In this document: positions 1-12,160 of the stretch, one piece after another
How the letters are laid out: the number at the start of each line of letters is the position of its first letter
Position numbering within the stretch: the first letter of the stretch is position 1
Made by a program: the position numbers and the translations under genes
DNA from: Mesostigma viride
Taxonomy: Eukaryota; Streptophyta; Mesostigmatophyceae; Mesostigmatales; Mesostigmataceae
Direction of reading: 5' to 3'
Assembly (NCBI GenBank): GCA_009746045.1
Contig: RPFO01000002.1
Coordinates: forward strand, 1,953,006-2,017,005
Length of the DNA stretch: 64,000 bases
The notes under the pieces: generated by a model
Told to the model about the DNA's origin: nothing
The model's input: only the letters and a program-made list of their open reading frames with translations
Database searches by the model: none

Positions 1-369
1 TGGCTTTAAATACATCCTAGGCTACTTCATGCAAGGGTGGGAATGTAAGCAACACTTGCTCTAGGTGCCGCAAGGGCACCGGCACCACCATGCTGTCTCA
101 GGTTCAACCCAGCTAAGGGGATCCTGGCACGGGGGAGGAAGATCATCATGGCTATGCAAGGGCTAGGGCATGGCTTCTCGACAGAGAGCATCTCTCTGCA
201 TGGCATAGCATGGCTAAGTTCTTAATGCAACATCCATGGGGGTCCCATTATAGACAAAGCATGGCTAAATGTTGAAGGCATCATCCATGGGGGCCATTAT
301 GGGCGCACATGCGCGTGGGCCACATGCTAGGCTAAGCCTTACTAATCTACACTACTGGTATATATATTC
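1..369. other. Intergenic or post-ORF1 transposon sequence
   Basis: No convincing coding region is visible. Short motifs built around 'catggct' recur (for example near 150, 205 and 260) and resemble the stretch at 53220-53400, which also lies downstream (minus strand) of an ORF1 remnant. I therefore read it as sequence belonging to the same LINE family as the ORF1 next to it. No ORF2 can be seen before the window edge. Confidence 0.35.
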
Positions 370-1715
370 CTAGTCTGAGGTGGCAGGAGGGGGCTGCCAG
401 GGCTTGTGGTCAACGTGGATGACCGCCCCCCTCCAGTATACCGGCTTCCCCCTTGCGCTCTGCCGGAGCTGAAGGTAGGCCGGCCATAGCTCGCGTCGCC
501 GTTGTTGCTGGGCCAGGGTCAAGTCGTCGTCCAGCGTGAAGCGAGTCTCCGAGAGCTTCTTGCGGCATTTAAGGAACGCCAGCTTGTCCGCCATGTACTT
601 AAAGGTGAGGAGCACGGGGGCCGGGCCAGCCTTCCCCGCGCGCGGGGGAGGCGGACAGCCGACATGTCCAGCTCACCAGTGAGTAACATGGGGGCAAGAA
701 TGGCGCGCTTAAATGCCTCAAGAAGGCTCGTGGAGGTCTCACCTGCCTGCTGGTCGAAGTGCTTGACGATGACATTGTGGCTGCGCCGGGCGATGTCGGC
801 TTCCTCGCGAAGGTCGAGGGCTTGTTGCTTGAGTTGTGCCGAGATGGTGGAGGTGGTGGAGGTGGTGTGCTGCTTAAGCAAGTCCGCCCAGGTGGAGGGA
901 GCATCGCCGGCCGAGCCAGCAGGCGCCGGCTGGGCGGCGATGTCCTTCACCGCCTGGGCGGTGAGGCCGGCGGTGTCATGCAAGCTCTCAAGGGCGTTGG
1001 CGGTGGCTTGAAGGCGTTGGTCGAGGTCGAGGAGCTGGGCTTTGATGTCGGCAGTGGAGGCGGAAATGGCCGTGGAGGTGGAGGCGGCGGCGGTGGAAAT
1101 GTGAGGAAGTTCAGCAGTCAGCGTGCCGCCGATTGCTGCTATGTCGGCAGCAAGGGGGGTCACGTGCTGCTGAAAGGCTTCCGTGAGGATGGAGCGGAGG
1201 GTGGGGACGGAAAGGGGTGGAGCCCAGATCTCGCCGTCAGAGCGCTGGAGAAGGGAGTTGAGGATGGCGTGCTGGAGATGGGGGCGGACGCAGCCGGACA
1301 GCCCGTAGATGTTGGCCCAGCGGCTGCCGTCCGGGGCGAGGAGGCGATTGATGGAGTGGAAATGGAGGCACAGGTCGTAAAGCGAAGCGTAATCCCCGAA
1401 GAAGATGCAGCGCAGAGCATCGGTCGGAGAAATGGTGGCCCAGTCGTAATCTGCGACCTTGAAAGGCCGGGGCCGAAAGCTCGGTTCTGGGCGTGAAGAC
1501 CCTCCTGTGTCGTCGGCTGGGCGGGTGCGCTTGGGGTCAGGCGATGCAGATGGCGAGGCGTTAAGCCCGGGGGGTTGCTGGACGACCACCAGTGCACGAC
1601 TAGTGTCATCGCCGCCTGCCGGACCTGAAGGCGAAGCTGCAGCCTGAGCTGCAGAATTTTCATTGCCGAGCGCAGCCGCCAGGCTGCGTTGCGTCGAGGC
1701 GCGTTTGTGCGCCAT
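370..1715 (-). pseudogene. LINE ORF1-like protein, broken by one frameshift
   Basis: The reading frame opens with ATG at 1715 (MAHKRAS) and runs about 350 codons on the minus strand. It has a low-complexity basic/Ala-Ser N-terminus and a helical central part rich in Leu/Ala/Gln that could form a coiled coil. Next comes a segment (ARRSHNVIVKHF, then LLEAFKRAIL) like the start of the RNA-binding part of L1-type ORF1 proteins. Near 640 the frame is lost. The homologous end continues in another frame at 615-370 (DDDLTLAQQQRRRELWP, then YWRGAVIHV), which resembles the ORF1 C-terminal domain. A second decayed copy of this end lies at 53440-53700, where the reading LTWTLDDDLTPAQQQQRRDL supports the join. 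The expected role is binding of element RNA. No ORF2 follows on this strand before the window edge. Confidence 0.65.
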
Positions 1716-2063
1716 ATATTGCGTTTTAGATTCGGAAAATTATATCAGCATGTGCGTCTTAGAAAGACGAAGCGATAGTGATATTCACGGCTAAATTCGG
1801 TGCTCAAACGTGAAAGTTATGAGCTCCGACAGCCATGGCTACCTCGTGGCCGGAATTTTATATGGCCTCTACAAGGCCTTGACAACATCTATCTACAACA
1901 TCAAAAGCCAATTAACTAGTATATAAGCTCTGTACCCTAGGGGACCTGTCGGGCGTGCCTCCCGTATCAAGTAGACAACCATATTCTGATCAGGCACGCC
2001 GTATGTTTGCACACGCGGGCGCTTCCCCACGGGAGGGGGTCCGTTGTCCTATATAGACAGGAG
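1716..2063. other. LINE 5' region and flanking repeat sequence
   Basis: The part next to 1715 is the probable 5' leader of the minus-strand ORF1 element. The part near 1990-2015 (ATTCTGATCAGGCACGCCG) is a diverged copy of a dispersed motif also found at 33470 and 54955. No gene was seen here. The last bases before 2064 are the pre-insertion target of the LINE that follows. Confidence 0.4.
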
Positions 2064-2077
2064 TTATCAAGGAGACA

Positions 2078-3312
2078 GTTTGCCGCTGGTCTTCATTTTT
2101 GTTGACTATATCAAGGCCTTTGACACGGTTCTCTGGGAGGCTCTTTGGGCCATCCTAGCTCTGGATCGGGTACCACCTGCGTTTATTGCTGCCATTCGCC
2201 GACTGTATGAGGGCTCACAGGCAGTAGTGCGGACTGCGGAGGGCACCACTCCACCATTCCCCCTTCACCACGGGGTGTGGCAAGGTTGTGTCCTGTCCCC
2301 ATACCTGTTCATTATTGTCGTGGATCACGTCATGCGCCGGGCACGTGCGCGCTTTACTGCTCTTAAGGGGTTCGAGCCAGGCTTGGACATCCTTAACGTG
2401 AAAGAGCACGGCGGGGTTAGACCGGGGTACCGCCTTGCCGACCTGATTTATGCGGATGACACCACCCTCATCGAGCGCCCCGAGCACATTCAGACCTGGC
2501 TGGACTGCCTGGGCCTGGAGGCGCGGGCGGTGGGGTTGGAGATTAGTGTCAAGACTGAGGCGATGGTGATAGGGGCCTCCAGTAAACCACCGCTGCCGCG
2601 CCTGCTCGACGGGACGGAGGTCCCGTTCCGCGACCGCTTCAAGCTGTTGGGGAGCTGGCTTCCTGACACCGACGACGATGTGGACACCCGCATCGCCCTC
2701 GCCTGGGCCAAGCTCCGTTCGCTCACACCTTACTGGCGCTCGAAGGGCCTGGACGGGCACCGCAAACGCATGCTCTTCAAGGTCCTCGTCCTCACGGTGC
2801 TCACGTATGGCGCCGAGGCGTGGACCCTCCCACCCAAACTGGCAGCTCGGCTCGACGGCACAGTTTACAGGATGCTCCGGCAGGTCCTTAACGTAGGTTT
2901 TTCCGAGCGCCCGTCATCAGAGTCTTTGTATCATGGCATGCCTCGTGTTTCGGACGAGATTAGGCAGCGTAGGATAGCATTTGTAGGACACCTTGCCCGC
3001 ACTAGCCAGGTCGACACCACCCTTGGTCTGGCCGGCCCCCAGCGGCTTGGCCAGCCAGGGCGGCATATTCTGACCTGGCCTGGCCCCGCGGACATTCCCA
3101 AAAGGGTAGGGAAACCTGTCACCAACTACGTTCAGATGTTGCTGGACGACCTAGTGGTCCCAGCCCAGTTTGAGCACCGCATACACTCTCTCTCCCGTCT
3201 TTGGACTGTCATGCAGGACAAGACGCGGTGGAAGAAGATTGTCAAGGCGCACACGCCCGACCCTGTGGGCAAGCCACCTCCCCCCAAGCGGAGGAGGCGT
3301 TTTGATGAGTAG
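2078..3312 (+). CDS. LINE reverse transcriptase, N-terminally truncated
   Basis: About 410 codons are open up to a TAG at 3310-3312. Motif A (FVDYIKAFDTV), motif B (GVWQGCVLSPYLFI) and motif C (YADDTTL) of the non-LTR reverse-transcriptase palm are present with their catalytic aspartates. They are followed by a thumb-like segment (LLGSWLPDT, then LTYGAEAWTLP). The C-terminus ends in a basic run (PPPKRRRRF). The endonuclease and the N-terminal fingers are missing, and the frame upstream of 2078 is target DNA rather than element, so there is no proper start codon. The protein would copy element RNA at nicked DNA, but this copy should be dead because of truncation. Homologous fragments of the same ORF lie at 51250-51680 (+) and 54600-54860 (-). 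Confidence 0.85.
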
Positions 3313-3398
3313 TGTAGTTAGGATTTTCTAGATAGCCTAGCGTTAGTATAGTTCGATCACGCGGCTTCCTCCACCCCATCCATCATGGAATATGTGCT

Positions 3399-3446
3399 AC
3401 ATGACCTCCCCACGGAGGCATGTTCTAATTTAATTTAATTTAATTT
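3399..3446 (+). other. LINE 3'-terminal stem-loop plus AATTT tail
   Basis: ACATG (3399-3403) pairs with CATGT (3419-3423). CCTCC (3405-3409) pairs with GGAGG (3414-3418), leaving one bulged A and a CCAC tetraloop. The AATTT repeat tail follows at once. The same fold is found at the other LINE ends in this window. By analogy with eel UnaL2 and its SINE, it may be the reverse-transcriptase recognition hairpin; that is inference. Confidence 0.7.
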
Positions 3447-3548
3447 TTATCAAGGAGACAACCAGCGCCAGAGGTATGTTCCTAATTAATTCATTAGCAT
3501 GAACCTCAATTGTGTTAATGCAGCTAGCCGATTAAACAGCCTGGATTA

Positions 3549-3604
3549 TGCCTCTGGGAATTTATTGAACTTAATCAATCAATTACACATGGTCCCGTAG
3601 GGGA
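3549..3604 (-). mobile_element. LINE 3' end, minus strand, with AATTGATT-type tail
   Basis: Read on the minus strand, TCCC-CTAC-GGGA (3593-3604) forms a short hairpin. It is followed by an AT-rich tail made of AATT/GATT steps (about 3549-3585). The rest of the element, if any, lies toward 3660 and has no recognisable ORF. Confidence 0.5.
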
Positions 3605-3660
3605 GGGCACGCAGCATTTGACCCTCGGATTGATGAAAAGAAGCCGATACTAATCTAACT

Positions 3661-3730
3661 GCCCTATTAATTAATTAATTGAATTAATTAAACTCGTGCT
3701 CCCGTGGGGGAGTCACGGAGCCTTAACCCC
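3661..3730 (-). mobile_element. LINE 3' end fragment, minus strand, AATT tail
   Basis: On the plus strand CGTG (3695-3698), CTCCC (3699-3703), GTGG loop, GGGAG (3708-3712), bulged T and CACG (3714-3717) form the shared stem-loop. The minus-strand tail is (AATT)n at about 3661-3691. The last codons readable here ([10 protein letters not shown]) are identical to those at 52990-53020, so both come from one family. Confidence 0.7.
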
Positions 3731-4220
3731 GATGGATGGATGGATGGATGGATGGATGGATGGATGGATGGATGGATGGATGGATGGATGGATGGATGGA
3801 TGGATGGATGGATGGATGGATGGATGGATGGATGGATGGATGGATGGGTGGGTGGGTGGGTGGGTGGGTGGGTGGGTGGGTGGGTGGGTGGGTGGGTGGG
3901 TGGGTGGGTGGGTGGGTGGGTGGGTGGGTGGGTGGGTGGGTGGGTGGGTGGGTGGGTGGGTGGGTGGGTGGGTGGGTGGGTGGGTGGGTGGGTGGGTGGG
4001 TGGGTGGGTGGGTGGGTGGGTGGGTGGGTGGGTGGGTGGGTGGGTGGGTGGGTGGGTGGGTGGGTGGGTGGGTGGGTGGGTGGGTGGGTGGGTGGGTGGG
4101 TGGGTGGGTGGGTGGGTGGGTGGGTGGGTGGGTGGGTGGGTGGGTGGGTGGATGGGTGGGTGGGTGGATGGATGGATGGATGGATGGATGGATGGATGGA
4201 TGGATGGATGGATGGATGGG
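3731..4220. repeat. GATG/GGTG microsatellite, about 490 bp
   Basis: The array is GATG repeated at both ends with a large internal block of GGTG, a symmetric two-variant structure. It abuts the LINE 3' fragment at 3661-3730. Long open frames on both strands ([12 protein letters not shown] repeats) are artefacts of the 4-bp period. Confidence 0.95.
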
Positions 4221-5098
4221 TACACACACTCTTATCGTTCTAAGCTATCTACAAAACAATCATACTCTATCTATGGTGCCCGCAACCCTAGGGGTCTTGT
4301 CTAGCATGCTTCCCAGGTGTGCAAACTGCCCTATTAACGCCCCTAATGATAGTCTAGTCTTGGGGGCTGGGGCCCGGGTGCACGAAGCTGCCGCCATGTA
4401 CTTAGGTGACACGCGCCTTCTTTACTGGAGGGGGCGTGTCGGCCTCCACGACCTGGTGCCATGCCATCTTGTCCTGCATCTCACAACCAGGAGAGTTGTC
4501 CCTTGTTGCAAAGCTGCACCATCCACAGGTTACCTATTCACAGGCAAGGCAAGTCAAGGCATCAACATGCTTGCAACCAGGTTGCCTATCCCTATGTTCA
4601 GGCAGCTCATGTTGGGGCATCAACAGGCCTACAACCTGGTCAAGCCTACTGCTAACAGGCAACTCATGTCGGGGCATCAACAGACTTACAACCAGGTTGC
4701 CTACTCACTGACAAGCCAACACGCCTTGTTGACGCACATGGCGCAAGTCCACCCATTCACTGGCTTGCGAGCACCGGCCATATGCCGCACGCACGTGCCG
4801 TATGGGAGTTTGCACACACCGGCGAGAGCCACGCGCCCATCGAGCAGGCAAGCACATGCATTGGTCCGCCATCATGCCATATGAATAATAGGCCATATGG
4901 ATGCCATGAGCAGTGGCGGGGCCCTGCCCCACATACACCACACGGTCGGCAAGTCCACAACGGAGGGGGAAGTGCTCATCTTTCATTGATCAGCGATGCT
5001 TGTGCGTGGGGTGGACCACCTATGACGTGGGACCGCTCAAGCTCACCTGGTGCTATCACATGTCAGCCTGTACCCTGCCACCTGGCAGGCCCACAGCA
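4221..5098. repeat. Intergenic sequence with three degenerate 58-bp tandem units
   Basis: Units beginning GGCATCAACA occur at 4558, 4616 and 4673, each containing a variant of CAACCAGGTTGCCTA. The rest shows no coding or RNA feature I can support. Confidence 0.6.
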
Positions 5099-5298
5099 AG
5101 AGGAGGAGGAGGAGGAGGAGGAGGAGGAGGAGGAGGAGGAGGAGGAGGAGGAGGAGGAGAGGAGGAGGAGGAGGAGGAGGAGGAGGAGGAGGAGGAGGAG
5201 GAGGAGGAGGAGGAGGAGGAGGAGGAGGAGGAGGAGGAGGAGGAGGAGGAGGAGGAGGAGGAGGAGGAGGAGGAGGAGGAGGAGGAGGAGGAGGAGGG
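5099..5298. repeat. GGA trinucleotide microsatellite, about 200 bp
   Basis: An almost perfect (GGA)n tract with one interruption near 5160. The poly-Glu, poly-Gly and poly-Arg frames it creates are artefacts. Confidence 0.95.
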
Positions 5299-6736
5299 AA
5301 AAAGACGTTGAGCTATGCAGTGGGCGCATGCACACGCAGGGGTAGTGAGCCGATGGTGTCATGACGCAATTCATGGCATTGACATCCTCATTGAATAGGC
5401 CAAGCACATGACCTCTACCATACACACAAAAAGCTACTGCCAGCGCTCAATAGAAGCATCGGTGAAGGTCCGACAACAGTGGACACCAATGCACAGCAGT
5501 GGTGCCCGCCTCCATCAAACCGATGCCATCTTGGATTCTGAAGTTAAAGCCGCTGTGGTTGCGACAATGACGCGCCCTTCGCAAGCCATTGTTTGCAAAC
5601 TTGCGGACGCCATTCAAGTCTTTTAAAGCCAGCCATCCATCCCGGCGCGCACACGGTTCCCATAGGGATTGATGGTGGCAAGCAGTCGGTTCCTACTTCG
5701 CAGTCCCCGCGCGCTTACTTAGCGGCAAAGGAATCATTTGTGCACAAGCACATCAAACCGTTGGAGGACTAAGTTTTGAACGCAGGTCATATGGCGGAAT
5801 TTCGCGGCTACAGGGGAATCCTGATGCTAAGGCTGACAAAACTATTGTCCCCACTACCATTGACATTTAAAAGATCTCATTTGCAAGACTGCATCGAAGA
5901 GAGGAAGGCGGATAGTACGACTGCGCCGACCTATTTGTACGGTAGGTAGCCTCGTCGTTCCCGTGTCATGCGAACGGTTTGTGAAATTCTATTTTCATGT
6001 TAAAGCATGGAACTATCTCCAGGTACCGCTTTTTATATGGGTTACTTCTGCCGTAGATGATAGTGTAATTTCGATTGAATTCGTGAATCGCTGTCGGTTG
6101 ATATTTGTGTCGAGGTTTTGTCTCTTTGACATTGCGCATGGTTTTTTACTAAACAACAGTATGGGGTTGGTCCGGATTCTCCCGATTTCTGGCCTGCGCT
6201 GGTTGTCTCCTTGATATAGTAGGGGGGGGTTAATGTGTTAGAAATATTAGGGGGCAACAGTGTTGTTTAGGTCATGGTTTAGGTTATCCCTGAACTCTGA
6301 AGTCATCTTCCTGTTGAAGTCCCGGGCCCCCCGGCAGGCAGCAAGGTTCCGAAATTTGTGAGACGGAAATATTGCTTCTAAGCAATAAAGAGAGTACAGA
6401 GATTTACAAAATGTAAATTCCAGTTCTGTTGTCGCACTGGGTTTCGGCGTGCAAATCCAGCATCCAGAAGACAGGAACGCTGCAGGACTAGGAAGTCTGG
6501 AAGCGAAAAGCATCCAGAAGACTTGCATTATGACTATCTGAACCGTTGAATATTCTATGCCAGTATCCGATCCAACGGCAATGCTGAAATTCTTCTAGAC
6601 CGCGGGGGCGCGGAAGCCGTCCCCACGGTACTTGTGCTGGGCTGGTTAGAAAGAGCACGCGGAGACCTTCACACGGAGACGTTGTCGCTCACAAATCCAT
6701 CAATTTTTCTAGCCGGTTCCATCGTCGATTTACGCC
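5299..6736. other. Intergenic region upstream of the makorin-like paralogue
   Basis: I see no coding region or known repeat. Base composition becomes AT-richer from about 6000. The last few hundred bases must hold any promoter of the plus-strand makorin-like gene, but no clear TATA box or other motif can be assigned. Confidence 0.3.
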
Positions 6737-9700
6737 ATGTTTTCACCACGGTGCGTTCATTTATTATAAGAAGGTTGCGGACTACCAGAATCGACCTAGT
6801 CTAGTTTGGCGCACCCACTTTCCGATGCGATTGCGATCCCCCCCCCCTCAATTTAGCTTACGATGCGTTAAAGTGCCGACGGTTTCCTTGTTTTGCTTGT
6901 GCGCAGGGATTATTGTTGCCGGTATCACGCGCGCGGGCACTGCAAAAACGGACCCGACTGCCTATTCTCTCACGACTTGGACCTGCCAGTTTATAATGTG
7001 AGTATGAAGGCGTTGTTATCTCGTTAGGGCTGGCTATTGGGCTTTACTTCCCTGGAGATCAGGGACGAGCCAAGACGACCCAAAACGAGAAGCCCTTTTG
7101 TGGCAGCAGCAGGAGGCGATGCTCAAAAGCTTCGTAGCTGCTCTAGCACCTAATAGTTGTCGAGTCTAACTTGCTCTAGCTTGCCGTAGCTATAGCGTAG
7201 AGGGTAACCGTGTAGGGTTTCAGGGATGCACTCGATGGTAGGTCTTCCAGTGAAAATTTTTGGTACGATACTGGATGTTAGACATGCGAGAGTGGTTGTT
7301 GTACATGCGTGCTGGGTCAGCCATGCCTCGCTTCCCACGTTTCGACGGACCCGGAAACCAAAGATGTCGCGTGCACGGGAGACCATTTACCCTGCGTTAT
7401 TTTCCTGCACCGGTAATTTGGTATTCATTGAGAACCCACAGAAGCAAGGGTGGTGGTTGTTGGGGCACCTTCAATAGAGGCACGGTGGGCCTGACCAAAT
7501 CTCATCAGGCTAGTCACAGCGGCCGGTTTACGTGGGCTATGCCATGATGGGGTTCGGTGTTGGGGCTTGTTTAATCATGTCATGCTCTGTAAATCTGTGT
7601 TCGGTGGCTCACGCGTGCAGTTCTGCGGCCACTTCCTGCGAGGCCAGTGCACGTTTGGCGATCAGTGCCACCTCGTGCACAAGCGCCCGGATGGTGCGGA
7701 GCGGATCACAGGCCGCAGCCGCAGCAGCAACAGCAACAGCAACAACAACAATACCGACAGCGGCAGTGACAGTGGCAGTGACAGCGGCAGCCACAACAGC
7801 AGCCACAGCGGCAGCCGCACCAGCAGCGGCAGCGGCAGCGGCAGCCACAGCGGCTGGTGGAGGAAGCGGGCGGCCATCAATGTTGGAAGCGCCACAGCAG
7901 GGTCCCTGGCAGGCGTTGGCGCCCACGCGCGGGCAGGCAAGCCATCCCCCTGCCCGGTTCGCCATGTGCAGGGGCCGGTGCCGGTCGAGCGCAAAGCCAC
8001 GAACCTGTTCGAGCTCCTTGGTGAATGCGGGGAGGAGGGGGAAGGGGAGGAGGAGGGGAAGGCCCGCCCACCACCAAAGAGCAAGAAGAGCCTGGGTGCG
8101 GAGACGCAGCAGCAACAGCAGCAGGAGAAAGACGAGCAGCGGCGGCGGCAGCAGCAGCAACAGCAGCAAAAGACTGAAGAGGCGGAGGGGATGGACGGCC
8201 GCTCGGACAAGTCTGACAAGTTTTCCGGCAATGCTGGCGGCGATGGCAGCGATGCCGGGTGGGTGCTTGTTTCCATGATGTGCAGTGTCTTCAGCAAGAG
8301 CGTTTATGAGCGCAGTGAGGGAGCCCTGGCGTGCATGCGGGTGTTGTTGTTGGTTGTGCTGCGATGGACGCTTGGCTAGGGGCACCACTGTGACGTGGAA
8401 GGCTCAAGGCTTGAAGTGGGTGCTAGCTACAGAGGCTAGGCAATACCAAGACGATCAACGAACTTTTGGTGTGCTTGCCGAGGCGGCCCATCCACCCTTG
8501 GATTGCAAGCCTTGGGCTGTGAGATGTGGACCAAGTGGGCTCATTGACGCAGAGGTTGCTTGAGAGGCAAGCATGCTGCCTGGGTGCTATCGCCATTATC
8601 CCGCAGGGACCCTTGTTCGAGAGGGGGGTGGTTCCCCAGCCGTCAAATCCTTGACAGCTCGGACGAGCTTGGTTGCTGCGACATCTGTGACAGTACAATG
8701 TGCTGCCTCGTCAGCGGGCATCGTTGAGGCTGAGTGAGCCTTGCACCCCGTCGCACAGTCGGGTGGGGCCAGGGTTGGCTCAGGAAGATGCGCCTTGATG
8801 GACGAGCACTTGCTGGGTGTGCGGGTCCCTGCGAGGCTCCCTGTGCTTCTTGATGAGCCATGCCTTAGAAGACAGGCATGGTGGGCTTGGCTGTCTCTGC
8901 CAGCATGCCAGTACCAGGTAGTTTAGGCTGTGACATCATGGACAACAAACATTTTGTATCAATGTGCATGGTTCGTGGTATTTTGGAAACGTGGAGATGC
9001 TGACGGTACATGGACATAATTTCTGTGTTTTCACATTGTCTGCCTGTCGCAGACCGCCTCTCGGCTTTGTCTGGCCCGATGAACCTGGTTGGTGGGGAGG
9101 CAGCATCCCTCCGTTGTTTGCTCCAGCGTACCACTGCCAGGTAAGGGCCGAGCACCTGTCCCACGGCCCCTGCGCTCACACACCCCTGCAGCTTCAGTGA
9201 CAGGTGTCTCTACCTGCACGGCCTGGGAGAAGGGGATGTGGCGGCCTGTTGCTTGCTCTGTGTGGTGATTACTTGTTGCAGCATGCGCCAATGCGCTGGG
9301 GCTACTATGAAGGCTACTGTATAGGCTACAGTAGAAAGGCTATAGTAGAAAGGCTACAGTATAGTGACCGGATCCAGTTGTCTCGGGGATCCTGGCAACA
9401 AGCATAATCCAGGGTGGGAGGGGACGGATGGTTTCCGCGTGTGAATCCTTGGAAGACTGCTTCTGGTCACCTGTAACTTGTCGATAGTGGTGCCTGCTGC
9501 ATGTGGTTGCTTGGCATGTTGCACCTTCATGCCATGCCTGCTTGCGTTAGTTCATTGGGTCTGCATGGAAGGGTGTCATGAAAGGAATCTGCATCTTTTG
9601 TGGCGCTTGAGGTGTTTTGTTGATGCCCACTCCTCACGCTTGGTATTCTCATCTCCTGCAATCTGATATCTCCACCACGTAAGAATGTGCTGTATGGAAT

Positions 9701-9763
9701 CTTGGCACATGAGCTGACACCTCAAGCTGCTTTCCCATCTAGTGCTTAACGGTTGGGGGATGA

Positions 9764-9870
9764 TGCAGACGATATTTGTTTAAACTTTTGTGTAATTATT
9801 TTTCTAATGAGATTAGCATAGTACTCCGTGGCATGCCTTTGCGCATGACACGCAAGTACTTACTTACTTA
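9764..9870 (+). mobile_element. Retroposon 3' end with TTAC tail
   Basis: The block GCAGACGATATTTGT followed by TAATTATTTTTCTAATGAGATTA and a CACGCAAGTAC end with a (TTAC)3 tail recurs at 54865-54960 (tail ATAC). Its first part also recurs inverted at 51885-51950. It sits in an intron of the makorin-like paralogue, 60 bp before the Cys-His exon. Confidence 0.6.
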
Positions 9871-10200
9871 CTGCTTTCCCCCCCGTGTGTACCTCATGGC
9901 CGCTGGCCTCGACCTGCCTCGTTGCCAGCTGTGCCCCTCCTGCAACCGCGAGCGGCTGCACCCGTAAAACCTTCAGCAGCAGGAGCAGCAGCTGGCCAAG
10001 TGCCAGGTGAGGGAGACCGTGCCCTGTATGCTACCCATTTGACCACGATAGGACCATGCTTGTATGCTATCGATTAGACCACCATAAGACCGTGCTCTAT
10101 TTGCTACCCATTTGACCACCATAGGACCGTGCTTGTAGGCCACCATAGTGAAGGGAGCCATGATCAAACAATTTGGGGAAGGCACTTACAAGCCAGGGTA

Positions 10201-10498
<298 letters not shown>

Positions 10499-12110
10499 TG
10501 GACCTGGGAACTTTTGCTTCTTATGACACGCAAACCGACTCTACTGTCTGCGCTATGTTGATGTGAACCTTGATACCCATGTACGGCCTGTCCCACGCGA
10601 CAGATCCATGAGTGCCCGCTGCCCTGCAATGACATCGACCGGCCCATCACCCCCAGCCTGGTGCCGCGACGCGAGAACAGGGCCGCCCTGGTGGCTGCGT
10701 TCCTCAACAAAAAGTCGTTCGCTACTTATTGCAAGTGTTCCAAGTTTGGCGAGACATATGGCGCATTTGACAAGGGCACGCGCATCAATCACCGTGCAGG
10801 CATGGCGCCAGGGAGAGAAGGCTTCAACGAGATGGCTCCGCCGCAGGCTGTGGGCCTCTCATTTCTGGGAAGGTATGTTTTGGCGGGTTCCCTTAACATG
10901 CATAGAGGAAGTTATCCTGCAGCTAGTCAGCCTTGAGCCATCAGGACGGCTCCTGATGTTGTTGTTACTTTGCAAGGGCCTTTGGAGACCACAGGGGCTT
11001 TGCGGCGTGTTTTGACAAACCTGTCTGGCTATTGTGCTCTTTAATTGTTCGTCATTGCTCTGCCTGTCACAGCCGTGCAGAAAACTTCTTCAATGAGATT
11101 TATAGAGTGCTTGGCGCCATGTAAAATCAAGATCCCCGGCCCGGCAGATGGCAGTAGCGGACTGTTGCATTAGCGGTGACTGGTCCGCCTCCGCGGGTAT
11201 GGAAATGGATGGAAGCCCATGGAAACCAGGAGTGCCCCCTGCACAGAAAGGAGAGCGACAAGCTGCAGTTGGACATAAGATGGCCAGTGTATATTGGCTG
11301 TCTTTCTGGGATTCTTTGAAGTAGTCCTTTTCGTGGCAATGTGTAGCGTGTCGATAGCATCTGGCCATTCTTTTCCCGCCGGCCGCCAGCCAGCCAGAAT
11401 TGAAAAAATCTTTTCATTACGGAACAGGCAACTGAGTTGTACTAGTGTGACAGGTCAGTCCTTGGAATATGTCTCTACCAGTTTGCGGGTGACCTACCGG
11501 GCTGGGACATGCTAGCCTCGCGTTTGTGCCCAAGGTGCTTCACGTACATCCAGATGTGATACTTTCCATTGAGGCTAAACACCATGGTACAAAATGAATA
11601 CTTTCGCCTACGTGGGCATTTGGCTGCCATGGGTTGCCCCCCCTATCAGCCTTACATTCTGTAGTACACTGAAGTGCTTTCACTAGCTGTTGTACGGGCA
11701 GCATTAGGGAGAGTAGGTCAAGAAGTCTGCTGGATATAAATTCAATCTGTTAATTATCAATCTGTATTATTCGAGTTAGAATCGTTGCGGGCCAACGGAC
11801 AGAAATGTGGAGCCCCAGGAGAACCAATGAGGCAGCTACCAAATAACATTAAGTACCAATGTGCAAATTAACTTTTAATGACACAACCAGAAACTGTATT
11901 TGTATATTAATGAATACTTCAGTAAGCTATATGAAAACAGTGCAGGGGAAACTAGAAGAGAAAGAGAAACATGGAAATTGGAGCCAGCTGTGGGGATCGC
12001 ATATATACAGCTAAAAGTACAAGTTAATGGACACATGTACTGCGTCACGTCAGCATAAATTTAAGTCCTCATTGGAAATTTAAATGGGGCGGGAGCACGA
12101 GTTAACGAAT

Positions 12111-12160
12111 TGATTACTTAATCAATTAATTAATTACAGGCAGTCCCGTCAGGGAGCGTG
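12111..12160 (-). mobile_element. LINE 3' end, minus strand, TAAT-type tail
   Basis: TCCC (12144-12147), loop GTCA and GGGA (12152-12155) form the hairpin. The minus-strand tail is AT-rich with AATT/TAAT steps (about 12111-12136). The body toward 12330 contains no recognisable ORF. Confidence 0.5.

Larger units (their letters stand above)
2078..3446 (+). mobile_element. 5'-truncated non-LTR retrotransposon (LINE) with target-site duplication
   Basis: The insert is bounded by a perfect 14-bp direct repeat, TTATCAAGGAGACA, at 2064-2077 and 3447-3460. It carries the 3' half of a reverse-transcriptase ORF, a short 3' UTR, a stem-loop at 399-423 of the 3 kb block (3399-3423) and an (AATTT)n tail at about 3425-3446. 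This is the classic structure left by target-primed reverse transcription with 5' truncation. Related 3' ends occur at 49.6, 51.8 and 58.65 kb. The target sequence itself (atcaaggagacaaccag) recurs at 53820 and 55816, so the element landed in another repeat. Confidence 0.85.

Noticed and set aside
9929-10006. Reassigned TAA codon (Gln) to rescue the paralogue
   Set aside because: Some green algae read TAA as Gln, and the TAA replaces a Phe in an otherwise kept exon. But both makorin copies themselves end in TAA, the RT ends in TAG, and the plus copy has other damage, so a stop is the simpler reading.
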